A program made the position numbers and the translations under genes. The notes under the pieces were generated by a model. That model did no database searches. It worked only from the letters and a program-made list of their open reading frames with translations, and was not told the DNA's origin. From Oppiella nova (taxonomy: Eukaryota > Arthropoda > Arachnida > Sarcoptiformes > Oppiidae), in contig CAJPVJ010000488.1 in NCBI GenBank assembly GCA_905397405.1, positions 1 to 24,345 on the forward strand: a DNA stretch of 24,345 bases. Reading direction: 5' to 3'. Shown here piece by piece: positions 1 through 10,259 of this stretch (position 1 is the stretch's first letter; the number at the start of each line of letters is the position of its first letter).

Positions 1-659
1 AAATATTAATATTTAACATAAAATCGTTGATGGTAAAATTCATTTTTATCTATATTTATTCAAAATCACTGTAAGACTTGAGGTTAAAGTACATTGCGTA
101 CAGACGGCTAACAAATAGTCAAGTGTTGTGCACATAATTTTGGTATTTATGAGTTCATAAGAATACATTTGTACAACAATTTTATGCAAATGGAATAATG
201 TTTGCAAGAATTTTAAAATAAATACCAGGAATAAATTTATAGAAAAGTTACTCACATTTATTACTCCCAAACTTTTGGTCAGTAGTCAAAGTAAAACTAC
301 GCTTTTCAAACATTAAACTAGCAGTTAATTAAGTAAAGGTTTGCTAAACGATTAACGGTATGTACTATGGATACAAATCCATCAATACACAAAATATAGT
401 TAATAATGTAAAATATTAAAATTTAGTATAATTACAAATCAAAATATAAGTCATAAACATTTTTGAAATTATACTATAAATATATCAAATAAAAAATGGT
501 TTAAAAGTTCTTGAATATTTCTTTTTAAGGATTTATATAATTTCATCATGCATTCAAATGTATAAAGTTTATTAAAGTTGTAAAAGTTTTAATCTTGACA
601 ATTAATAAAACATCATTGATTTCGGATTTTATGGATAAACTTAATTTATATAAACATTA
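1..659. other. AT-rich non-coding stretch, left edge
   Basis: I see no gene here. The sequence is strongly AT-rich with frequent stops in all frames. The only open frame of note, on the minus strand over 46-270, begins at TTG rather than ATG and is low in complexity. A GTGAGT donor-like site lies on the minus strand around 250-255, but no coding exon can be attached to it. Confidence 0.6.
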
Positions 660-1032
660 TTTTTTATGCGATGGAAATGAGTTCAGAGTAAAGGATTGCA
701 AAAAACTTTCTTATATAAGACACGTAGAGATTGATTGTCTCTACAAATAGTGTGGACAACGATAACTAAAGCGAAAATGTCTTCAATTACCAAAAACAAT
801 GTCACAAAGAAGTGTTTAATCACGAGAGAGAGAGNAAACTTAAAATTTAAACTAAGCTTTTACTGTAAAGCATTATAAACAATACATAACTTCTAAACAA
901 TACATAAAATTGATTTATAGTTAACAGTCATATACACTACAGTATTACTCAATCTATTTTTATTCTGTAATTTTTATGAAATTTTTTAAATAATAATTTC
1001 GCATTCAGTAAGTGTTTGTGTAAATAGTTTTG
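660..1032 (+). repeat. Permuted inverted duplicate, left copy (A-N-B), broken by an N
   Basis: Block A (660-834) is the reverse complement of 2948-3122, and block B (836-1032) is the reverse complement of 3123-3319, with no mismatch or indel that I could find. The two blocks touch in the right-hand copy, at 3122/3123. Here their order is swapped around the N at 835, so this is a circular permutation and not a simple inverted repeat. Block A starts at a run of six T and ends inside a GA microsatellite. It contains a perfect hairpin at 724-744 (7-bp arms GTAGAGA/TCTCTAC, loop TTGATTG). No coding potential is visible. It could be a mobile-element fragment, an insertion from a circular intermediate, or a scaffolding artefact. 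Confidence 0.85.
835..835. other. Assembly gap (single N) at a GA microsatellite
   Basis: The only ambiguous base in the window follows an 11-nt GA run (824-834). The other copy of this sequence carries a 34-nt (TC)n tract at the matching point, so a contig probably ended in the microsatellite and was joined here with a token N. The true gap length is unknown, and the join itself may be wrong. Confidence 0.85.
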
Positions 1033-2249
1033 GCAATGTGCAATATTCAATAAAATATTTAATGCAAATAATATTTTAGTTTAAAGTCGTTTTATAGTAT
1101 TTGATATTTACTGATAAAAAAGATTTCATTATTTATGTGTTAAGCCATTGTTAACCTTATAATCCACTTATTTATTAAAGAAAATAAATATTTCTTTTTT
1201 GAAAATTATTTTCTTTAGACTTAAATATTTAGACGAAATTTAAATATAATTTTTGTTAAAAGATCATTTTGAGCTTGATAAGTATACAATAATAAAATTA
1301 AATTTAAATTGTTCAAAGTTTTTTATTTTATTTTAATTAATATCAATGTAATATTCTAACAACAGTATATTAATTACTGTATTAACTATTAGTTGATATC
1401 CCACTAGTTATAACAAAATACATTATGTAATTTACCGCATGTCCATTGAACTCCAGTGTCAAATAAAATTATGGATTAACTTAAAGTAAATTATCGAACT
1501 TAAATTATGTTAAACAAAATGAATGTCTTTTTTATATTAAAAGCATAACACATGAGATTAAAATCAAAAAGAAACAATTTTATATAAAATGCCTTCAATT
1601 GTAACTGTGGTTCAAATGATAAAACTGAAAAAATGATTTGGAAACCGCGTTATTTCTCACGGTCCTCATGTCATCAAAACACAACTCTGTGGATATTATT
1701 GAGTTTCGGGACAAGGGGAGTGTGGGTAGGGAAATGTTTATCAACTGTACAAGTTAGACATTGAGTGAACTGAGAGTTAAGAACAAAGTGTATAATACTG
1801 TACTCGAAACGAGTTGTTCACAAATAAAATGAAATGAATTGACTGTTTTTGGCAAAGTTATTATCATTTGGGCTCATAGTCTCACTGTCCGATTGGGACC
1901 TCAAAAGACTCTTTGACTGACTGTTTGTATGAATAATGAAAACATGAGCCCAACAGACAAACACTCACTAAATCTCTGGCCCTCTGTATGCCTTGAAAGC
2001 AAAAAAACGAATATTAATATAAATAAGTAATAAATAAGCGGCAAATAACACATTAGTTGGGTTTCCAACATTTTTGCATTATATTATCTTTTCTGCGACC
2101 AAAACATTGATTACTTAATTTTAGCATAACTTTACACTAATAATAAGACAAAAATCAATTTCCTAATCATTTTACATACGTTCAAAAGCAATATAATAAT
2201 ATTTAACTCTTACATCAGTGATAAGGTATTTAGTTTAAGACTTTAAATA
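1033..2249. other. AT-rich non-coding stretch with a GC-richer island at 1640-2050
   Basis: No gene is recognised. About 1640-2050 is richer in GC than its surroundings, but all frames are interrupted, so it is not an obvious coding exon. It could be a regulatory element or a UTR exon. The rest is AT-rich with no structure that I could see. Confidence 0.5.
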
Positions 2250-2560
2250 TCATAGAAGTGATTGCTTTTATGGGGTAGAGATAGAAAGGTATCACAACAT
2301 CCTCTTCCCAATGAATGGCGAGTTCTATACAATACCTGCAGTCGACTGAGTGGTGACTCAATAGAGAGGTGCGGACCCGACATATGTAGTGAACCCACGC
2401 ATTACCAGAGAGAGGGTGTTTGGAGCCGTTGATTAAATTGTAATATAATTTACATGAATTGAGTCTACTTTCCATTGAACACACATTTCTCTTCTTGTAT
2501 TCAATCCCTGGCCATTCCATACCATACCTGTCATTATCTTATGGGAGGTTCGACTCAAAG
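2250..2560. other. GC-richer island of unknown nature, possible old repeat or exon
   Basis: This patch stands out from the AT-rich surroundings. On the minus strand an ATG at 2518-2520 opens a 96-codon frame that ends at 2230. Its product resembles no family I know and has no clear domain. The patch also holds a perfect AP-1 type heptamer TGACTCA (2354-2360) and, on the plus strand, GGTTCGACTC (2548-2557), which resembles a Pol III B box. No matching T-stem or convincing A box accompanies it, so a tRNA is not supported. A dispersed repeat, a regulatory element or an exon of an unknown gene are all possible. Confidence 0.3.
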
Positions 2561-2922
2561 CATAAATATTTTCTCATAACAAAAAACTTTATAAATGAAG
2601 ACAACTGTAAGACCCATACAGTAATAACTAAGACTTAAGTTATTTTCGGTGTTTCCTTTTTAAGGCTAGAATTAAAATTACAAACTTATCATTAAACTCT
2701 CAAATTCAATTTTACTCTACTAAATATCTATTACTATACTTTTGAATATTCTCATTGCTTATTTGTTAATAAATAAAATTGTTTTGAAGTTTTTTATTTT
2801 TAAGATACCCATAAATATTTTATTTGCATAGTTAAAACATTATTTTAAAGAAATAAAATAAGACAAATATCAATAACATTATTATAGTTTTATTATTAAA
2901 TCGTAACACAAAAAAGGTATAG

Positions 2923-2924
<2 letters not shown>

Positions 2925-2958
<34 letters not shown>
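2925..2958. repeat. (TC)17 dinucleotide microsatellite
   Basis: A 34-nt uninterrupted TC tract, reading GA on the other strand. The first bases of block A of the permuted duplication (2948 onward) lie inside it. It explains a false minus-strand open frame that encodes Arg-Glu repeats at 2832-3047. Confidence 0.97.
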
Positions 2959-2962
<4 letters not shown>

Positions 2963-3319
2963 TTAAACACTTCTTTGTGACATTGTTTTTGGTAATTGAA
3001 GACATTTTCGCTTTAGTTATCGTTGTCCACACTATTTGTAGAGACAATCAATCTCTACGTGTCTTATATAAGAAAGTTTTTTGCAATCCTTTACTCTGAA
3101 CTCATTTCCATCGCATAAAAAACAAAACTATTTACACAAACACTTACTGAATGCGAAATTATTATTTAAAAAATTTCATAAAAATTACAGAATAAAAATA
3201 GATTGAGTAATACTGTAGTGTATATGACTGTTAACTATAAATCAATTTTATGTATTGTTTAGAAGTTATGTATTGTTTATAATGCTTTACAGTAAAAGCT
3301 TAGTTTAAATTTTAAGTTT
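2948..3319 (-). repeat. Permuted inverted duplicate, right copy (A'-B')
   Basis: A' (2948-3122) and B' (3123-3319) are joined here without a break and match, as reverse complement, the two blocks that flank the N at 835. Both block lengths agree exactly (175 and 197 nt) with no indels seen. The hairpin of block A recurs at 3038-3058. Such identity in non-coding AT-rich DNA means either a very recent duplication or an assembly artefact. There is no transposase, terminal repeat or clear target-site duplication. Confidence 0.85.
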
Positions 3320-4559
3320 ATTATACAATACATGTAATTGTTTGAAAAATAAAACTGCTATTCTATAGACATTATGTCTCAATCTGAGACTAAATAAGAA
3401 AAATTTTTATAATAAAAATAAATTTTCTCTAAATGCGAAAGAATTTAAGAATACTTTTAATCAGAAGTAATAATTCAGTCCTAAAATAGGAAAACTAAAA
3501 TATAATAAAATATTCAAAACATGAACTGAACTTTCATTGAATAGATGTTATCTAAAGCCCTGTTTGAAGGGATATGGTATCAGTTTCTTTGGCGACTAGT
3601 TTTGACATCTAATTGCTTTCAACAGTATCTCAACGACTTCTGCATAATCTCTTAAATGTGTCCACAAATTGTTGAATATTTTTACATAAAAGCATTTATG
3701 AAATTATTAATATGAATTCTTTGAAATATAAAAATAAATATTATTTAACGAACGCTTCAAAATTACTTATTTATAAGACTAGTTTCATAAGATGTATAAA
3801 TATTTCTTATATTAGATGTTTTCTTGTGTAATAATGTCCAAAATTTTATCATTTTCTCAATTGCTCTCAATTGGCTTCGAGACTAAATAGATCTAAATCT
3901 CAATATCTTAATAGAAGTGAAAAGTTTTGAAATAATTTAAGATTAATTCTATGCATCAGTTCTCAATATTTATGTAATAAATCATTCAAAAATGTTTGGA
4001 AGTAAATGTATTATAATTGCATTAAGCTATACGATATAAGTTCATACTGTATTACAATAAGATACATAAAACATCTTTAAAATACCGTTATTAAACTGAG
4101 CTATCTGAAATAGTGTATTAAGTAAACTAAAAATTTTAATGGATAGTTTTGGTATAGCTCAATGTAATAATTAATGAATAGCTATATTAATTGATAAAAC
4201 CAATTTAAAATACAAGGCGTTGTAAAATATATAATGTTTTCAATTAAAATTCCAAAACAATCTAATCTATAAGTTGAGTTTATTTATCAAAATATATATT
4301 TATTTGGGTGAAAATTAATGATCTGTAAACTTAGCATTTCTCATATGAATCTTAAAACTGATTGCAATTCTATATTCATATTAAGAACCAAACGATATGT
4401 TTAGTGCTCTGTGCTCTGAGTTATGATAAGTTTTAGGCAAATATTTTATAAATATTAACGTCAAAAACTTTAATTAAATCCTAAATTACATGACATACGA
4501 ATTGGATGTAAATACAAAATTCAAGTTTTAAATAAAATGTATAATAAAAATATTTCACA
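3320..4559. other. AT-rich non-coding stretch
   Basis: Nothing gene-like is seen. All six frames are densely interrupted, and there is no RNA gene or long repeat. Confidence 0.6.
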
Positions 4560-5660
4560 CATTTAGAAAACGAGACTCGAGACTCACCGTTATTATGATA
4601 AGGCACAGGCAGGTGGGAGTGAATCGCGAGTTCATAGTCCGAGTTATGTCGCTATTCTCTACTGTCAGTCCAATATAACAACAATTGTTAACACATTTAA
4701 TGCAACATTAAGTCGGAGCAGACTTTCCAAGCATTCGCACGTTTTTTAGGAATTGTGATTCTGGTGAAACACAACCACCACTTCCACAACACTTCCACTG
4801 CCAAACTCACCACTCCTTTGCCGCCAATACAAGCAAATCCGTTATAATCTGTGAACGCATTCTTGAATTTTACTTACATTTAGTCACAATTCTTGTACCA
4901 AATTTCAAATGAGAGTTAAGACCATTGTATGACAATTGGCTGAATCAGTGGCAAGTGATTCGCAAACAATTCATATCGTCCTTAGGCTCACACTTATGCC
5001 TCACTTTACTGTTAGTCTCGCGAATTAGGCTTCTCTTGAGTTCATCTCAATATTCATTGAATTCGCAAACTTATTCAAAACAGATTCACAACATTTAGAG
5101 AAAATATTGCTTCAATTTTCTACTGAATGACAGCAATAATCTGATGATAAGTACTAATAACTTGTTTTTATGAAATAAGTGAAACGTCTGTTAATTGTCA
5201 ATATTTTTCATATTTTAAGTTAAAGTTAAGAATAATCTAAACGATTGTCGTGGAGCTGACAAACAAAAGATTATTGTAAAGCAAAAGTAAGTGGAAAACT
5301 GCAGCAAAAGTTGGAGATGAATGGTGTGTGCGTTGAGGCACAGACCCAATAGAGGCAACTCATGCGCCAAAACACTATCTTTCGCCACAATATCTTCAAT
5401 TGACTGCAAATGCAAACAAAGCGGCAAAACTGCAAAACAGAGGACCCGTAAAGAGCGGACCAATAATAAGGGAATACCAACTCAAATAAGACCCTCTTTT
5501 GCCATTAGAGTGGGTGTTATGCAACTTATCCAACACTACCTGTATTTCTTGTTACCACCGAATAGACATGAATTTAATCCAATCACTATTATATTGCTTT
5601 CAATGTTTAAATTTGAAATTATAGTTGAAATTGTAGTTAAAATATAAATATTTATAACCA
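4560..5660. other. GC-richer island, possible promoter or first-exon region
   Basis: This is the most conspicuous compositional island of the left half. On the minus strand it carries three consensus-like splice donors: GTGAGT read down from 4587 and again near 4805, and GTAAGT near 4877. These suit a transcription start region of a minus-strand gene whose other exons lie beyond a long intron or off the window. An ATG at 4633-4635 (minus) opens 16 codons up to the first donor, with a hydrophobic Leu/Ile run like the start of a signal peptide. On the plus strand an ATG at 5321 opens 108 codons (to 5647), but the opposite strand is also open there, the product is unrecognised, and its last third is AT-driven Ile/Phe/Val. 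I support no gene here with confidence. Confidence 0.3.
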
Positions 5661-8600
5661 AAGACAATTAGGAAATGTAATAGTTATTTTTATAGAATCA
5701 TATTTTTAACAATGTTTTACTGAATTTGCGATATTTTATCATAAATTTTGTGATAAGAAAATATTTGCTATGAATTATTAGAGATTTATCTTTTGTTAAA
5801 CAAAATACAAGAGACAAAGAACTCATCAAACAATCAAATAATCGCTTAATAAATATATTCTTGTATTCAATCAAATGTATGTCATTTAGTATTAATTGTA
5901 ATTCATTTAAGTATTATATTAAGTATAAGTTATGTAATTTAATTGATATGAAATTAAATTATTTAGTAAATAAAAATAAAAATCTAATATATAGCTAATA
6001 TTAATTCCAAACAATAAATCAAAAATTATTTCAGTTATGTATTTCCTAAAATCACAATCATTTTGTGAAATATGTTATGAATTATATGTAATTTAATTGT
6101 TTGTCCCTGACATTAAGTGACCATAAGTTGATGTAATTATTGTATTAACTCTATTTTCTACACTAAAATACAAATCAAAATTAAACTAATGCTATATTAA
6201 TAAAGCTGTGTAATTTATAACTACGATTCTTATCAAGACAATAATTGCTGTTCATAGAAAATATTTAGAAATATATTATTGGTTACATTACATTAATAAT
6301 TTATATTTATTTGAATACTTAAAAAAGTAAACAAGTAAATACATTTTTGTATATCCAGATATTTAAACTCAAATCAATATTTTCAAAGATATGTCATACT
6401 TTTTTCTCACAATCTTTTAAACAAATCTGTAATATATTCAATTCCAAGTTTATGTTATCATTTATTTTAATGATTTAAAATAATAAAAGAAGTAATAATT
6501 TTATTTTTAGACAGTCTCCTAATGTGATTAAATTTTTAAAAATTTTGTAAAATAAAATAGATTTTTATATTAAAATAGATTATTTCCACAAATAATTTAA
6601 TAAATCTATGTATCAGTACAATAAACAAGAGACAAATTTTATAATATAAACGAATTCAAGTGCTTTTGTTGACTTCTATTGTAAAATATGGTATCAAACT
6701 ATTCAAGCAATAAGTCAAATATCTATTGAATGAATCCGATTACTAGAAAAGATTAATTGAAGGAAGACTTATGGAGAACCAAAATTTCAAATCAATTCAT
6801 CCACAAATGTATAATATTTTTATTTTTTAAAGCGTCCAAACTTTGAAATAAAAATAAATGCATTCAATCGTCAATACTTGAAATCTCTCAGTAATTGTGA
6901 AAACTAAGTATTGGTTTTCAAGTATCTCTACTAACTTATCCACTATTATATATCAAGTGATAGAACATACTGTATATTGACGACAAATATTAAATGAATA
7001 AATAGAGTATTTATTATCTTTTAAGATGCAGTCAATGCTTTTGATAGCTTTACAAACGAATGCAATCCAATAGACATACAGTAATGCCGTGGAAATAGTA
7101 GCTCGAATCGGACACTTGTGCACGAACTCAATACCACTCAATGGCACCGACATATAATTCAACATTCCTAATGGTATAATCCTTAAACAACATACACTAC
7201 TCTCTAACCATATCCATCATCAAAGACTTATGCGTCCATTTACAAGCCATCCCTTTCCTATAGGCCAATACAGTATACGACATAAACCAACCGAACTTTG
7301 TTTAGAGTCTTTTTAAATTAAAATAATGTAATAAACTATGAAATACTGTATTTAAAATTTAATTGTACGACAAATTCAACGATGTATAACAGTCATATAT
7401 CGTGTTATATTGATAAAGTAATAGCGCAAAATTAAATTAATATTATATAATTAGTTCTGAATGCATGCCAACAAATTAAACATATAAGTTAGTATAAATT
7501 GTTATCTAATAAGTAATTGAATAAGTTCCAATAAGAACCTATTTAAATAGATTTAGTTTCTAAATATAAATAACTAAGTGGTGATTGAGGTTTTCTATTG
7601 ATAGAGACAATAAAATAAATGATTAGATCTTTTTTGGCTTCAATGAGTGTCAATGTTTCGGTCAATTAGTAGCGAACATGACTTCAATGCAAGTGACAGA
7701 AAGAGGCGATATTTGCCACAAATTTTAGTACAAATTGCTTACAAATACGCCTTTTAATCATTAATAAAGTTTTGTTTACCACAAACAAAATAGTTTTGCT
7801 TTCAGATTATAAGGACCTCAACAAAAGTCTGCTAAATATTTGCGGTCACAATAACTGATAAAAGAATTGCTGTTGTGTTCAGATTTGAACGAATAATTTG
7901 AACCACAATTTGAATAGAAATTCTTTGAATATTCACTACAATATCGTCTACAGTATAGCCGAGAGTATTGAGAATCTTATCAGCAAATAAATACGGGGTT
8001 TGCAGACATTGATGTAAGACTTAGTTATAAATGTTGTGAATTAGGTTTTGATATTCGTATAAAACAGTTGTTGTTTTCCCACAGAATTATTACTTAAAGT
8101 AATGCAATAAATTGCTCTTCAATTCAATTCAATCACAACGAATGTCTTATTAGACATCGTTTTCACTAAATGTATAACAAATCATAGATTTGAATAAATT
8201 TAGTATTCATATAATAATCAGTTTTAATTTTATAAAAATAGTTAGATGTAAGAGTATTTTATATGCTTACGAGTTAACCAAAACTACAGTGTACTGTACA
8301 GTACTGTATGTTGTATAGCATGATCTTAAAACCTTAAATTTTGTGAATAAAAATATGTTTCATATTTGTTGACAAGATTTAAAATAAAAACATTAAAAAT
8401 AAGTTTATTTTAAAAATTAAATTTTATGCATTAGTTCTAATAAATTATTAAAAACTTCTTCAATAATTAAAATTAATGTAAAATAAAACATTTGAATATT
8501 GTAATAAATTATATAGTTTGTTGTCAAATGAAGTCATTTTTCGAAGAGTTCTCTGAACTTATCAAATTCAAAGCTTAATTTTCAATCATCTTATGTAATA

Positions 8601-8744
8601 ATATAATATTACAAAATGATATTCAGACGTTATGTAACATTATATTACACTGTAAGTAATATTTTATAAAATTATTATACAAGATACATCTTTTACAATA
8701 GTCTTATTATAAATTATTAAAGTAATAAAATATAATAAAGTGTT
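5661..8744. other. AT-rich non-coding stretch with a small island at 7040-7290
   Basis: No gene is recognised. A 70-codon minus-strand frame with a real ATG (7163-7165, ending at 6953) contains one hydrophobic segment but resembles no known protein. The island around 7040-7290 is slightly richer in GC. A perfect 12-nt palindrome TACTGTACAGTA lies at 8292-8303, within a run of three overlapping copies of the TACTGTA/TACAGTA motif (8292-8308). Confidence 0.5.
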
Positions 8745-9000
8745 AAAATTAATAATTACAATGATAAATAAGTATACTATCAATTACTTAGCGTACAAAT
8801 AAACAAATTGTTTTTTAAACTGTATTTCAAAGACCCACAAATCAATAATCAATTATATTATATCTATATCTCAAAATTAATAATTACAATGATAAATAAG
8901 TATACTATCAATTACTTAGCGTACAAATAAACAAATTGTTTTTTAAACTGTATTTCAAAGACCCACAAATCAATAATCAATTATATTATATCTATATCTC
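8745..9000. repeat. Perfect tandem duplication, 2 x 128 bp
   Basis: Positions 8745-8872 are repeated as 8873-9000 with no difference that I could find. The sequence after 9000 begins AAAA like the unit and then diverges, so this is two units and not the edge of a longer array. The unit is AT-rich and non-coding. Perfect identity points to a recent slippage or unequal-exchange duplication, or to an assembly artefact. Confidence 0.95.
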
Positions 9001-10259
9001 AAAAATATAGTCGACTAAAGGGAGAGATTAGATGATTTTGTTTACGTCTCAAATGTTTTTAAAAAGATAAAACTCTAAAAACAAATTTGAATTTAAACTA
9101 AAGAAAAATAAGAGATTTTTGAGATCCAACTCGAGATAGAGTTGAAAAATCGAATTGAATTTGTTGTGAATGTCTTCAAAACAAAAACTTTAAGTGGGAA
9201 TCAAATCGACGGCACGAAAGCTTTCATATCATTCAAAACATCTCGTGAGTAAAATAAATGGAAAAAACATTTCGTTGAATCGCATCTATTTTTGCTAAAT
9301 TATAAGCAATTTATTTAAAATAATAGAAAATATTATTATAGAAATATAGAAAAGCAATGACAAAACAATGAAACTGTATACTTTGATAAATAAATCATGC
9401 GATTATATTAATGTTGCGATTATGAAGTAAAATTAGTCTCAGTAAGATAGGTTATTAAGAACCTTAATTATTTACTAATCTCAAATTATCAATGATCTCA
9501 AATTTAGATTCTGAATTAATTGAAGCTAATTGAAATTAAGTATCAATGAGATGTTGTGATTAAACTATGGAGTCCAGATATAAATTATATTTCTAATTAA
9601 AAGTTTATTATACATCATAAGTCATTAGATTTTTAAAAATCTATATTATGTAAGAATAAAACTACAAAGTTATACAACAGTTCCTACAGTTTTAAATATT
9701 TAATTAAATTTATATTATTTATATTCTGAATGATAAGTGATGTCATTTTGTAGGATTATTGTCAGATGACTTTTGAATTATAGGATTCACGCATAAAAAT
9801 AAGGCAAAATGTGTTTGATTAGTTTATAATTATTTGTCCATTTGGAGTATTTGTCTTAAAACTGACTTTGAAAGCATATCTAATGCATTTAATTAGGAAT
9901 ATAAATTATATATTGTTGACAATTCAAATTATTATATTTTAATTATTATCTATGTTCTTATAAATTAACACTATTACATTATAAAATATACACAGAACTG
10001 AAAGTTTAATTTTTTTAGAAAATTATTTTAAAGATTATGTTTAAAAAGTTTTAATATTTTTTAAGTAGGAATTCATTGAGATTAATGAAAAGGTCTAAAT
10101 GTAATGAAGTTTCAAATGATATAAAATATATCGAGTTTTATTGAAATAGACTGATATAAATGTGAGTAAAGCTTTATTTTTAGCCATTCAAGACATTTGT
10201 AAAACTTTTTCAATGGAATATCATTGATAAACAAAACGATATTTAATGCTCAAAGCAAA
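9001..10259. other. AT-rich non-coding stretch
   Basis: I see no gene, RNA gene or repeat. The frames are short on both strands. Confidence 0.6.

Noticed and set aside
2509-2558. Possible tRNA or tRNA-derived element with a B-box-like GGTTCGACTC
   Set aside because: The bases flanking the TTCGA loop do not pair into a T stem, and the upstream TGGCCATTCCA is a poor A box; no cloverleaf can be drawn.
2832-3047. Minus-strand 71-codon frame with an Arg-Glu repeat
   Set aside because: The repeat is a translation of the (TC)17 microsatellite, and the frame begins at a non-ATG codon.
5215-5463. Minus-strand frame with a hydrophobic start resembling a signal peptide
   Set aside because: It begins at TTG with no ATG, overlaps an open plus-strand frame, and matches no family.
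6953-7165. Minus-strand 70-codon frame with one hydrophobic segment
   Set aside because: It has a true ATG, but the second half is AT-driven low-complexity sequence and there are no splice partners or recognisable motifs.
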